This document shows, piece by piece, positions 22,483 through 31,692 of a DNA stretch of 41,868 nt. The position numbers and the translations under genes are program-made. The notes under the pieces were generated by a model, which saw only the letters and a list, made by a program, of their open reading frames with translations, was not told the origin of the DNA and made no database searches. How positions within the stretch are numbered: position 1 is the stretch's first letter; each line of letters starts with the position of its first letter. The DNA is from a bacterium (GTDB lineage: Bacteria > Bacteroidota > Bacteroidia > CAILMK01 > JACPUW01), in NCBI GenBank assembly GCA_016124515.1, contig WGNN01000040.1, positions 1 to 41,868 of the forward strand, written 5' to 3'.

Positions 22483-25171
22483 GTTCATTGCGTTTTGAGT
22501 TAAGCATTTCGTTGTAGTCCCGTTGCCGTATCTGTAGCTGTCTTCTTTTTGCGTGTTCGGCCAGCTCTGTGGCACTCATACGATTGCCGGATCTGGCAAT
22601 GGCTTTTTTGAGCTCATCTTTATCAGATGTGTAAATACGTGCTGAGTGAATGCCCCTGGACACTGAGACGTAGAATTGTTGTTCATTGCTGGCGGCGAAA
22701 GACATTTCAGACATAGAAATAAGCACATCCTGGCAATCCTTGCCTTGTGATGAATAGCTCGTTTCCACATAGCCATGCTTGAAATGGCTAATGTCTTTGG
22801 AAAGGGTCTTTCCATTATCTAGTCGGATGTGCCCATCCTCGGTAAAACCCTTCACACTGTATGTATTACCGTTGTTGACTTTAGTACCTTCAAGGGATTG
22901 GGAGTTGGCGGTCATCCTGATCAGGTCACCTTCTCCAATACCTGTATTCGTTTTTTGGTAAACTTCGAAATAATCCGATGCAGACGGTGGGAGTGGTCTG
23001 ATTTCCCCAGTCGATGTATCGCGTATTCTCCATTCATTCGGTTTCTCTGTGGGTAGTATTTCGTGGTGGGAGCCAGCTTTAAAACCACCCTTTTGATTTT
23101 TGGTAAAGCGCAGCATCTGACCTTCCTGATAGTTGGCCATATCTTGTTTTTGTGCATTGGTAAAATTCAGACTTTTCAGTGTTGGGAGCTGGCGTTCTTC
23201 ACCTTTTATCTGTCCGTCCTTTTTGAGTTTATTTCTTACAGTCTGGGTTAAAATGTCCCCTTCGTAGTGGGTTGGGCTAATCATCAAAGCACTACGACCA
23301 TTACTACGTGAAGCGATATAGTCGTTGGCCATCTCTTCCATCCGTTCTTCATGGTCAGGAATTTCTTTAACGCCATCCATTAGATCCAAAGTCTGATATC
23401 CTTCCAGCGTTTTACCCCTGGCTAAAAGCTCTGTTACCCTGCGATAGTCTTCATTCTTTTGCCTCACTACTTTCTGGACATTGGCTGTTTTCAAACGGGC
23501 TTTTTCTTCAAGAATGCGCATGGCATCACCCGCTTCAACAGGTCCGTGTTGGCGGATATCACCGCTTAAAATGACCCGGCAATTGTTTTTTTGGGCCAGT
23601 TTCAAAATGTCTGACGTGTGTTTAACACCGAGTAATCCTGCTTCGTCTACAAGGAGACAATTGTTATAAAGTTTGGAATGCAGTTCAGGGTTGGTAAGTA
23701 AAGCTGCAACCGTATCCGCTTCGAACCCTTTCTGTCTAAGTACAGTACGGCTGGCCTGTGCAGATGGAGCGACAGCAAACAGTGATTTTCCGCTTTCCTG
23801 AATAGCTTGTCTAACTTCGGTAAGAAGGCTTGTTTTGCCAGATCCAGCGGCGCCTTTCAAAAGGGTCACCTGGTCATTGGACGAGAGTATGTCTTTGATA
23901 GCTTTTCGCTGCTGTTCATTCAAGAAGTCTTGCTTGATTTCATAGCTGGGATTCAGGGACGCAAACTTGCCTTTGCCTTCCACCGCCATTGAAATCATAT
24001 GGTCCTCAGCTTTCACCATTTCTTTGGTGGTGATATAAGGTACGGTGTCAATATCAGTTCTGAGTATACTAACCCTACATCTTAATTCAGCTCTTATATC
24101 ATCAGGCAGGAGTATCCCATAGCCAAGTTTTAGTGCATAGGCCAACAACTTAGCTTCCTGCACAGTGGAATTCCTCTCCAGGTGATGCTCAAGTGATCGG
24201 TCAATGGCTTCCTTGGCAGTAATAGGTTTTGACTCGGCGGAAGGCTGGTTCTTGACTTTGTAGAGGGTCTCCTGTTCCTTTTTGGAAAGACGGGACTTCC
24301 AGATGTCTGGAAGTTCTTTCTCATGAACTGAATTTTTAGATTTAGCCTTTCGAGTTCGGGCGCCCAACTCTGCCTTTTGTTTGGCATCTGTAATCCCTTT
24401 CTTCTGAATTACTTCATTGATCAGCTTCGTTCGATTGCTGAAACGTTCCCTAATCTCTCGAGAAACACCGGATATTTCATAACGTTCAGACGTGCGCTCT
24501 ATTTTATGGCCCATTTCATTGAGCAGGAATGAGAAGTGGGAATGATAGATAGCTTCAAATAAGGGGGCTTGACGAAATATATTACCCGTTTCAAGTGCCT
24601 GGAATCTTTGCTTCTCTTCATTCCATGTGGTGTTAAAAACAAAACAATGCGTGTGCATTTGCATGTCAGGTATGTTCAGCGTTTTACCATCCAATTCAAT
24701 CTCGCTGGGACGTGAAGTGAAGTGATCGAAGGCAGCGTAGATTATATTACTTGTTTGCTGGTATATACGCTCATTCTGGTTGTTGGCCTGCGTTTGTGCA
24801 GCCCTCTCAATCTCTATCATAGCTTCCCGGTAAGCCTTTTTATGTGCTTCAAAAATGGCGTCATCCTTGGTAATTGCATGTAAAATGCTCGCTGATTTCA
24901 CAGCAGAAAACGTAAAATCAAAACCAGAACGGGCATTTTCAACCGAGCGAACATTTAGTTTTCCCTTATTAACCGGGTAGATTGAATGGGCCAGGTTTGA
25001 AAAAACTTCTTTGGTTACTTCCTGTCCGAGAATACCTATCTTCCTTGCAGTATTACCTTCCCACGTAGATTTAATCTCATGATCAACTAAATATTCTCCT
25101 TCTTTTGAAAGGGCGGAATTGAAATAGTTGGTAGCGTTTTCGCCACTATAACTCTTATGAATTCTAAGCAT
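22409..25171 (-). CDS. MobF-family relaxase with SF1 helicase domain
   Basis: 920 residues. The TrwC-type relaxase domain covers about 1-300: start MLRIHKSYSGENATNYF, and the metal-binding histidines H150 (AAFDHFTSR) and H173-T-H175 (MQMHTHCFVFN). The usual nucleophilic tyrosines are near the N-terminus (Y8, Y16, Y27). Residues about 415-850 are an SF1 (RecD/TraI-like) helicase with Walker A G439-AAGSGKT446, Walker B LLVDEAG (505-511) and the late motif FKHGYVETSYSSQGKDCQDV. It nicks oriT, stays bound to the strand and unwinds it. The C-terminal tail is basic and may carry the translocation signal. oriT is expected in the gap upstream (25172-25475). It forms an operon with the two genes downstream. 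Confidence 0.93.
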   Translation of the reverse strand: MLRIHKSYSGENATNYFNSALSKEGEYLVDHEIKSTWEGNTARKIGILGQEVTKEVFSNLAHSIYPVNKGKLNVRSVENARSGFDFTFSAVKSASILHAITKDDAIFEAHKKAYREAMIEIERAAQTQANNQNERIYQQTSNIIYAAFDHFTSRPSEIELDGKTLNIPDMQMHTHCFVFNTTWNEEKQRFQALETGNIFRQAPLFEAIYHSHFSFLLNEMGHKIERTSERYEISGVSREIRERFSNRTKLINEVIQKKGITDAKQKAELGARTRKAKSKNSVHEKELPDIWKSRLSKKEQETLYKVKNQPSAESKPITAKEAIDRSLEHHLERNSTVQEAKLLAYALKLGYGILLPDDIRAELRCRVSILRTDIDTVPYITTKEMVKAEDHMISMAVEGKGKFASLNPSYEIKQDFLNEQQRKAIKDILSSNDQVTLLKGAAGSGKTSLLTEVRQAIQESGKSLFAVAPSAQASRTVLRQKGFEADTVAALLTNPELHSKLYNNCLLVDEAGLLGVKHTSDILKLAQKNNCRVILSGDIRQHGPVEAGDAMRILEEKARLKTANVQKVVRQKNEDYRRVTELLARGKTLEGYQTLDLMDGVKEIPDHEERMEEMANDYIASRSNGRSALMISPTHYEGDILTQTVRNKLKKDGQIKGEERQLPTLKSLNFTNAQKQDMANYQEGQMLRFTKNQKGGFKAGSHHEILPTEKPNEWRIRDTSTGEIRPLPPSASDYFEVYQKTNTGIGEGDLIRMTANSQSLEGTKVNNGNTYSVKGFTEDGHIRLDNGKTLSKDISHFKHGYVETSYSSQGKDCQDVLISMSEMSFAASNEQQFYVSVSRGIHSARIYTSDKDELKKAIARSGNRMSATELAEHAKRRQLQIRQRDYNEMLNSKRNEHGRAQQQDKSPERDIRYHRPFERD

Positions 25172-25475
25172 AAATTATGATGGTCAGGTAGAGTTCCAAA
25201 AAACGAAGTCAGCGTGCTGCTTCAGGTACCGCAACTGACTTCCTGACTTTTGATTACAAACCATTCCTTAATGAATGTCTAGGATTAAAATCCTATTATA
25301 ATGTGTTATTTTTTACAGGATTAATAACTCATAAATGAAAACGGGAATCTTAATGTAGTTTTAATGTGTTAATGCCATCGTACATGTAAGGTGAAATTTA
25401 TTTCCGCAATGGCATATTATAGTTTATGTACATTTCTTCTCATAATTATTACTTGCTTTGAAGGCGTTTGAAATT
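25172..25475. promoter_or_regulatory. Relaxase upstream region: candidate oriT and operator copy 3
   Basis: 304 bp without a gene. GAAGTCAG (25205-25212) and CTGACTTC (25235-25242) form a perfect 8-bp inverted repeat, followed by a second CTGACTT. TAGGATTAAAATCCTA (25280-25295) is, on the minus strand, exactly the shared 16-bp operator. TAATGTGTTA is repeated at 25299-25308 and 25362-25371. Inverted and direct repeats just before a relaxase gene are the usual form of an origin of transfer, and the operator would tie relaxase expression to the island regulator. The nick site cannot be identified by eye. Confidence 0.5.
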
Positions 25476-26198
25476 TTATAGTTTTAAAAGAATATCTCGG
25501 TGAGAACGTTCTGCCTGATCAGCAAGCTGTTGAATAAATACCGAGCTTGCACCCAACCAAAGCAACAATGAGAAATAGGGGTCATGAACTACCTTCCAGA
25601 AAATCAATCCAAGCAAAACTGAAATTGAAGGTTCAATAATTCCGCATACCAAATATTCACTAATGAGTATATGTTTAGAGAGCATTGTGTATAACCAGCT
25701 CTCACCGCGTTTGGTAGCAGATGGATTTCCACCAAAAAAGTAAATAGCACAAACATGAATAGTTGCCATAATTAGGAATATCAACGTATAAAGCATTACG
25801 TATTCAGAATTTTTATCTATGGCAATTAAACGGTATATATCCGACCATGATCTAAAAATTGGTAATAGTGGAACAACCGGTAGGAAAAATGGCTTGAAAA
25901 TAAATGGAACGTGTGCAGAGTTCCAGATAAGAATGAAGCTTAAATAAGAAAGGGATAACATAAAACCGGTTGTATGTAAGCCAAAAGACCTTCTGAACAG
26001 TGCATTTTGACCAAATGCCAGCGATGCAATAGAAAAGTGAAGGGTGTTTAATATCAAAGTTCCAAGAGCTTCCGGGCGCTTGCCTAGTAGCTGTTTTAAA
26101 AAATGGCCTTCATATAGACTTTTGAATAGAGCTAAGTCACCATATTTTTTCACCTTTCTGATTCCACTGGAGTCAGTATGCGATTGAGTAGTTTTCAT
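25476..26198 (-). CDS. Polytopic membrane protein
   Basis: Start at ATG 26198 (MKTTQSHTDSSGIRKVKKYG), 240 residues, 5 bp after the stop of the preceding gene; the longer frame from 26240 overlaps that gene. At least five hydrophobic segments are visible (LGTLILNTLHFSIASLAFGQ, FMLSLSYLSFILIWNSAHVP, YVMLYTLIFLIMATIHVCAI, IIEPSISVLLGLIFWKVVHD, YFSLLLWLGASSVFIQQLAD), ending in a charged tail ERSHRDILLKL. No known family. It is paired with the 26203 gene, and the two lie between relaxase and coupling-protein genes, so a role at the membrane during transfer is plausible but unproven. Confidence 0.78.
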   Translation of the reverse strand: MKTTQSHTDSSGIRKVKKYGDLALFKSLYEGHFLKQLLGKRPEALGTLILNTLHFSIASLAFGQNALFRRSFGLHTTGFMLSLSYLSFILIWNSAHVPFIFKPFFLPVVPLLPIFRSWSDIYRLIAIDKNSEYVMLYTLIFLIMATIHVCAIYFFGGNPSATKRGESWLYTMLSKHILISEYLVCGIIEPSISVLLGLIFWKVVHDPYFSLLLWLGASSVFIQQLADQAERSHRDILLKL

Positions 26199-26202
26199 AG
26201 GT

Positions 26203-28083
26203 TTAGTATAAGTTAGACGTAATATATGTCTCAGCTCCATACGACTGAAAGCGTTTCATCCAGTAATTTGCGTAATCGTAAGATAAACCGGTTGAGTTGG
26301 CATCATTGCAGCTCAGTATGGTAATATTGAAAGAGGAAAGGTCGCCCAGTTGTGCATGAGACTCAAGCTGATGGGTTATTGTATCCTGCATGGCGGTAAA
26401 GTTGTTGATTGCCTTGAATTTAATTCCATCAAAATCATCCTCTTCTCCGTCTGAAATCAATATAACTTCATGCTTAGAGGAAAAATCATCGTTTCGCATG
26501 ACACCAAACAAGTAACTCAGGCTGCTATTGATATTGGTTTTCATGTCATTCGCCGGTATTGCCAAAAATGAATCAATTTCTTCATGAAACTCTTTTTTAA
26601 AAGCTTCGACCACTTCATTGCGGTGATGGATGTTATCAAAGACAGCCCATGTTCCCGGTCTAAGGACTATTTTTTTAATATCAGGTCTACGTGCTTCACC
26701 TATGGTTATCAAGTAGATGATAACACCACCATCATAATAGAGCTTTTCATCGTTAAGCTTTATCCTTGCTAATGCATCGTCATAAATATCTTGTGTTGTG
26801 GGGTAGCATAGCGGATTAATAGACTCTGTAATATCTCGTATGTATGAAAGTTCTTTTGTAGGGGCTACCGGCGACCAGTCAGTTGTACAGCTACTCAGTG
26901 AAAGCATAGAGAGGGTTAAGATACCGACGGAAACAAGGCGGAGATTTTTGCGTTTAGATAATCCCGATTCAAGAGCTGCGTCAAATTCGGCATATCCACC
27001 ATCAATCCAATGGTTGCAGATGTCATTAATACTTTCCAGTTTGGCATTTTCTAAACCAATATCAGAGTTTATAGAAGCATTTTGTTCCAAGATGTTATCT
27101 ATTTCTTGGTACGTGTTGGTATAAGCCCTTGCATTAAAGTCTGATATGGTTCTCTCTATAACCATCGGTTTTAATGCAATGGTATGTTCAGTCAAGTCAA
27201 TGGCATAGGGCAGTGGCTCCAATTCAGCAACTAAATTGAAATACAATCTGTAACGGTTTACTCTTTCGGATATCAACAATCCTATTCCATAAAAGATGAT
27301 ATTTGCCAAGCCCAAAATTATTTGTTGCTCTACATCAATTACGTTGGGAGCCATTGATCTTAGGGAAATGATGAATCCGATAACTAAAAGGGGCATGATT
27401 GCAGCAATACTAGCTCTGAAATAATTTCTGGTTGCATACTCGACGCCAAAGAAATGTACGCCAATTCCAATACTTGAGGATAGCCCGAAACAGATAAGCC
27501 ATGACAAAATGGACCATATCTTATCGAAGTAAGCATCAATTGCTGAAAAGGAAAATGTTGCTTCAATTGTGCTCAGACCTAAAAAAAATATGATAAGTGC
27601 TATTGATTTATCCCAGAAAGTTTTCTTTGACGGAGCCGAGTGCCTCATGTTTCGTACAATTGACTCCAGCATCGTTAGTCTGGTTACATATTTGTTCTTT
27701 AAGTAGGCAAGTTGGTATGTTAACTGGTTGAATTTTCTCTCAATTTCATTCAATGCTTCATTCAATGGCTTTTGTAATAATGCAGCATATTTTTTTAATA
27801 AAACCTTAAACGGTCTTTTTTCAAGCTCAAGTACCTTGCTGAGTTTTGCATTCAGTGTCTCAATTTGGCATCTAATAGGGTGCGTCATGCGACATCTATA
27901 TTCATTCACCCTTGATAACCATAGTTTCTTTTGAGCACCATTGTTGTTAATGCCATTCAATGAGTTTTGATATGTTTCGGTTCTGATATCCGAGCACTCA
28001 CGGCGTAGCCGTCTCGGCAAGGTTCCTAAGCCGAGCAATCCGAATGCTGTAGATTTTAATTGGGAAATCAAATTGAGTTTCAT
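26203..28083 (-). CDS. Membrane protein with internal lipobox and vWA-like domain
   Basis: 626 residues. Residues 70-150 are coiled coil (IETLNAKLSKVLELEKRPFK, EALNEIERKFNQLTYQLAYL). Four hydrophobic segments follow at about 158-180, 188-210, 222-242 and 255-272. After a soluble stretch (FNARAYTNTYQEIDNILEQN) a fifth hydrophobic segment, VSVGILTLSMLSLSSC at 384-399, has the form of a lipoprotein signal with C399. The part after it looks like a vWA-type domain: DGGVIIYLITIGEARRP and HEVILISDGEEDDFDG, though a complete metal-binding MIDAS is not evident. The protein appears to be a fusion of a membrane protein and a lipoprotein. It and the 25476 gene form a leftward pair. Confidence 0.75.
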   Translation of the reverse strand: MKLNLISQLKSTAFGLLGLGTLPRRLRRECSDIRTETYQNSLNGINNNGAQKKLWLSRVNEYRCRMTHPIRCQIETLNAKLSKVLELEKRPFKVLLKKYAALLQKPLNEALNEIERKFNQLTYQLAYLKNKYVTRLTMLESIVRNMRHSAPSKKTFWDKSIALIIFFLGLSTIEATFSFSAIDAYFDKIWSILSWLICFGLSSSIGIGVHFFGVEYATRNYFRASIAAIMPLLVIGFIISLRSMAPNVIDVEQQIILGLANIIFYGIGLLISERVNRYRLYFNLVAELEPLPYAIDLTEHTIALKPMVIERTISDFNARAYTNTYQEIDNILEQNASINSDIGLENAKLESINDICNHWIDGGYAEFDAALESGLSKRKNLRLVSVGILTLSMLSLSSCTTDWSPVAPTKELSYIRDITESINPLCYPTTQDIYDDALARIKLNDEKLYYDGGVIIYLITIGEARRPDIKKIVLRPGTWAVFDNIHHRNEVVEAFKKEFHEEIDSFLAIPANDMKTNINSSLSYLFGVMRNDDFSSKHEVILISDGEEDDFDGIKFKAINNFTAMQDTITHQLESHAQLGDLSSFNITILSCNDANSTGLSYDYANYWMKRFQSYGAETYITSNLY

Positions 28084-28283
28084 ATTGCAAGCGTTTAGTG
28101 GTGAAATGATGATGCAATATTCTACGATAAATTCAAAAAAAATAGGATGTAAAAAGCTGAATTAAAGATGTTTAAGTATATTTAGATACATCTAAATCTT
28201 TCGATTTTTCTAAATCCGTAGATTTTATTTGTGTATGTCATATAGATTTTTTAGATTTATCACAATTAATTGAATTCAGATTG
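28084..28283. promoter_or_regulatory. Divergent promoter region with repeated TAAATC boxes
   Basis: 200 bp of AT-rich DNA between divergent genes. TTTAGATACATCTAAA (28181-28196) is a palindrome with 7-bp arms; AAATC-CGTA-GATTT (28212-28225) is another. The half-site TAAATC or its complement GATTTA occurs about six times between 28181 and 28260. This clustering suggests cooperative binding by a regulator of the 28284 gene. Confidence 0.5.
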
Positions 28284-29693
28284 ATGAAAGGCAACTTAAT
28301 TAAGAAGATCAAGAAGGAGAAAATTTATGTTCGATTTGAAAACAGAGCAAAGATTCTCGCTAAACAGAAAAGGTATGAAGGCTACGAAGTATGGTTGGAT
28401 AAACATCCTGATTATAGGACACAAGGGTATATTTGGAGTTCTATCCAATTAATAAGAACGGGCTTAAAAAAATGCCATGAACAGGGGGCATTTGTTGAGA
28501 CCGATTCATCTTTTACTTATGTACGAATACAAGGTTGGATTGACAAGGCAGAAACACTTATACCAATTTTTACAGAATATCTAAAAACAATAGGGATAGA
28601 AATTGAGCAAGAAGATGAAATTTTAAATAATCTGCAGGTATTGCGGTCTAAAGATGAATGGTTCCTGTACTATTACTATAAACATAAGTTGGAACCTCGA
28701 ACACCGGTATTAACCAGAAATGGACTTATCCTATACGAAGGAGGGGAAGCTCATCTTGTGAATAACAGTCCTAAGCTCCATCATCAATATAGAGGAGAAT
28801 GGTCGCTAAATGGCAATACAATAGTCATTAACCTAATAAATGATATTACCAAAACCAGAGGGTATAGTCTATATGTTAAAGATGACAATGAAGATCCATC
28901 GCTTTTATATGGCACCTTCAATGCCTATAATTCTGATGATATTTTCATGGGATTTGTCATCTTGGAGCGTGTCACGGAAAAGATAAAAGAAGAACTTGGT
29001 TTTACTGATTTAGAAAGAGTTCCTCATTCTTGGAAAGGGAGAAAAATCCCTCAATCCATTATTGATTTTCTAAGTTATGATAGTAGAACATTTGGAATAC
29101 TGCCTCATATAGGGAACGATTTAAGTTCATTACAATTATTTAATAACAGGGCTCTTCGCGAGTTTAATATTTGGAAAAGAAAGTTTCTTGGAGAATATCA
29201 CAATGAAATAGTAATTTCTGATCCAAATAACAAAATCAATTTTCTTTCTGAATCGTATAAAAAATGGAAAAATAGTTGGATTGAAAAGGGGATGAAAATC
29301 AAGGTGCTATATGGAGGTGATACTGTGGAAGATGGCAGCAAATCAGAGAACGGAATATCTAGATATGGTTCTGGTAGGGACGGTTCAGAGTCTGAAAGTT
29401 TAAGTCTTCCAGCAAGATTTGAAAAGCTTTACAGATCGAAATTCTTTATTTATGTACTTAGCCCATCGAAATCTGAACTTTTTTTACATGGCGTCATGGA
29501 ATTAGCGTGGTCAATGATTTTTTGTGATCATTTAATTATCGTATACGATGTAAATGATGAAAAATATGCAGATATGTTAAGAACAGTTGAATATATTAGG
29601 CAAAACATGATAATTAAACCAGATTGGAAGCGATTTGGAGATATTGAATTTCTATTTAATGATATAGATAAGTACCTTCTAAATCACATTTAG
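28284..29693 (+). CDS. Hypothetical cargo protein, possible Rossmann-like C-terminal domain
   Basis: ATG at 28284, 469 residues (a TTG one codon earlier is ignored). AT-rich and Lys-rich, strikingly so compared with neighbours. The N-terminal 120 residues are helical (RFENRAKILAKQKRYEGYEV), the middle is beta-rich (YRGEWSLNGNTIVINLINDI), and the last 120 residues (SKFFIYVLSPSKSELFLHGV, MELAWSMIFCDHLIIVYDVN, ILFND-like ending DIEFLFNDIDKYLLNH) resemble the alternating strand-helix order of nucleoside deoxyribosyltransferase or TIR/SLOG-like domains, with E in MELAW as a possible catalytic residue. With the 29739 gene it forms a two-gene module inserted between transfer genes. A defence role is a hypothesis. 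Confidence 0.72.
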   Translation: MKGNLIKKIKKEKIYVRFENRAKILAKQKRYEGYEVWLDKHPDYRTQGYIWSSIQLIRTGLKKCHEQGAFVETDSSFTYVRIQGWIDKAETLIPIFTEYLKTIGIEIEQEDEILNNLQVLRSKDEWFLYYYYKHKLEPRTPVLTRNGLILYEGGEAHLVNNSPKLHHQYRGEWSLNGNTIVINLINDITKTRGYSLYVKDDNEDPSLLYGTFNAYNSDDIFMGFVILERVTEKIKEELGFTDLERVPHSWKGRKIPQSIIDFLSYDSRTFGILPHIGNDLSSLQLFNNRALREFNIWKRKFLGEYHNEIVISDPNNKINFLSESYKKWKNSWIEKGMKIKVLYGGDTVEDGSKSENGISRYGSGRDGSESESLSLPARFEKLYRSKFFIYVLSPSKSELFLHGVMELAWSMIFCDHLIIVYDVNDEKYADMLRTVEYIRQNMIIKPDWKRFGDIEFLFNDIDKYLLNHI

Positions 29694-29738
29694 TTTTTTT
29701 GAATAATGTTTTTAATAATAACCGAAGGAGTAATAGGC

Positions 29739-30149
29739 ATGTTGAATCAGGGTATGAGAAAATTAGTACATGCATATAGGACAGTTTATGGAGATCTAGA
29801 TGGATTTTCTATTGAAAATTTTGCGAATACAATTAAAGCACTGAAAAGATGTAAAGGGGATGCTGAGCTTTACAATTTAGAATGGCAATCTGATCAATTT
29901 GAAATCAATGATTCCGAGTTTAGAAGACTGTGTTTGTTGATTGAAAAAGAAATTAATTTAATAAGGAATGTGACAAGTGAACACGACTTGATAATTAGCT
30001 TTATCGAAGCAACTGAAAGGAATTCACAACTCGGGTTTGATCCAACAAAAGTTAAGGAAGCATATTACTACCTAAGAAGAAACAATTTCAAAATTCCTGG
30101 TATGAGAGATATTGAGCCAGAAACGCCTATTAACTCGCCAGTTGGTTAA
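29739..30149 (+). CDS. Hypothetical partner of the 28284 protein
   Basis: ATG at 29739 is preceded by GAAGGAG at ideal spacing, better than the ATG at 29706; 136 residues. Soluble, helical (MLNQGMRKLVHAYRTVYGDL, FRRLCLLIEKEINLIRNVTS), ending RDIEPETPINSPVG. Starts 45 bp after the 28284 gene, in the same direction, so the two are probably cotranscribed. Its end overlaps the convergent coupling-protein gene by 20 bp, which shows how tightly the pair is inserted. No family recognised. An immunity, adaptor or sensor function is conceivable. Confidence 0.72.
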   Translation: MLNQGMRKLVHAYRTVYGDLDGFSIENFANTIKALKRCKGDAELYNLEWQSDQFEINDSEFRRLCLLIEKEINLIRNVTSEHDLIISFIEATERNSQLGFDPTKVKEAYYYLRRNNFKIPGMRDIEPETPINSPVG

Positions 30150-31608
30150 ATTCTATCTGGGCATAATTATCATTGGCTGCGCCCCATACTTTTCCTGCCT
30201 TGAAAACAACGGTTTCTACGATGTAATTGTTGGCTTTGCGACCGGTTTTTAAAGTAGTGAAATGGTCTGGTGATATTCGATATTGTATTTGTTGGTTCTT
30301 AGTTTTTGAAATTTCCATTTTATCACTGTATTGAAGACCGTCCACGTCAGCCATATGTTTTCCGATCATATCAGATCCCCATGTGTTGGTCTCGTAGTCA
30401 GCATTTGAAGCAAAAAACTTCAAATTAAGATTGCCCAAAAGGCTTTTAGCCCTTGCCTGGGCTTCATTTCCACTCATTACAAAGTATAAGTTATTGATGT
30501 TCTGAGTGATGCAAACAGTTGCAACCCACGCGCTACGTGCCGTAACCTGAAATAAGCTGTCCGTTAATGGACTGCAAAAACTTTGGTATTCATCAATCCA
30601 CAAACATGCAGGTGTCGGGTCAGGTTCTAAGTGCACCTCTCTCCGTTCCATGGCTGCTTGGAAACACGTTTTGTATATGGTAGCTGCGTATATACCAGAT
30701 AGGCCAAATTCCTTTATTGGAAAATCAACGATTATGATTTTTTTATTAATGGCAATATTTTCAGGAAGAAGATCAGCGCTAATTCCATCGGAAAACTGCG
30801 ATTTGAGTATGCCGCGATTAAACCATGGCTCAACAATTCCGTTGAAACTCTCAATTATTATACTTTGTGTTCTTTCAGAAATTCTTGGGAATTCTCTTTT
30901 GAAATAGGTCAAAACCATTGTTGCATCTTCCTGATCGTCTACTCCAAAGGCATGCGCAGAAATTCTCTCAAACAAAGTCAGAAAGAAGCTGGAGTTAATA
31001 AGTCGTGTTAAATCAAATTGCGCCTGATTTCGCTCAAGATCGTCTAGTTCTGGATTTTTGGATTTACTAACAAGTAAATCGTATATGTCAGATTCTTTAC
31101 CTCTAAAGCATTCAGCTACAATGCGCCTCATATTTCTAATATTAACAGCCTCACCAGCAAGACGCAGAAAAGTAGCTGTTCTTCCAATTAATCTTCGCGT
31201 AGCATTGTTCCAGAAGGCTTCATCCTTACTTTCTCCACCTGTTTGATGGATTTTATTTTGTTCATTCAGGCTCATGAGCGCATTGACAATATTGATAACG
31301 TCCCCTGCACCTTCTCCCGTACGTTCCATCTCATATTGCAGGAAGTCGAATTTCAGCCCACTATCCTTATTGAACAAAACAACGTCATTACCCCTGCCGG
31401 TTTCATTTGCATAGTTTAGCCACCTTTTTCTTTCATCGGGTTTGGCGCACAATACACAAAATCCATAGCCAGCTTTCAGCATTGCTTTAGCAATAAATTT
31501 ACCCGGACCACTGGACTTTCCGCTACCGGTACTCCCCAATATCAAGGTTCCTTCCACGCTATCCGCCCAATTGATAGTAGTATTGGTAGTAGGGACAGTG
31601 TAAAGCAC
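30130..31608 (-). CDS. VirD4/TrwB-type conjugative coupling protein
   Basis: 492 residues from a GTG at 31608. Walker A is GSTGSGKSSG (25-34), followed by FIAKAMLKAGYGFCVLCAKP and the all-helical region EAFWNNATRRLIGRTATFLR; Walker B is ACLWIDEYQSF; the late motif TQNINNLYFVM is that of TraD/TrwB-like ATPases. It lacks the usual N-terminal membrane anchor. It brings the relaxase-DNA complex to a mating channel. Immediately upstream, an ATG at 31683 opens the same frame with MGLFKKTSIQPETRKKDRLE, but a TAA at 31618-31620 interrupts it four codons before the GTG, so the ancestral protein probably began there. No mating-channel genes are visible. Confidence 0.88.
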   Translation of the reverse strand: MLYTVPTTNTTINWADSVEGTLILGSTGSGKSSGPGKFIAKAMLKAGYGFCVLCAKPDERKRWLNYANETGRGNDVVLFNKDSGLKFDFLQYEMERTGEGAGDVINIVNALMSLNEQNKIHQTGGESKDEAFWNNATRRLIGRTATFLRLAGEAVNIRNMRRIVAECFRGKESDIYDLLVSKSKNPELDDLERNQAQFDLTRLINSSFFLTLFERISAHAFGVDDQEDATMVLTYFKREFPRISERTQSIIIESFNGIVEPWFNRGILKSQFSDGISADLLPENIAINKKIIIVDFPIKEFGLSGIYAATIYKTCFQAAMERREVHLEPDPTPACLWIDEYQSFCSPLTDSLFQVTARSAWVATVCITQNINNLYFVMSGNEAQARAKSLLGNLNLKFFASNADYETNTWGSDMIGKHMADVDGLQYSDKMEISKTKNQQIQYRISPDHFTTLKTGRKANNYIVETVVFKAGKVWGAANDNYAQIEFNQLAS

Positions 31609-31692
31609 ACGGTCTAGTTAGGCTTCAAGCCTATCTTTCTTACGGGTTTCAGGCTGAATAGATGTTTTTTTGAATAGACCCATGGGAACTGG

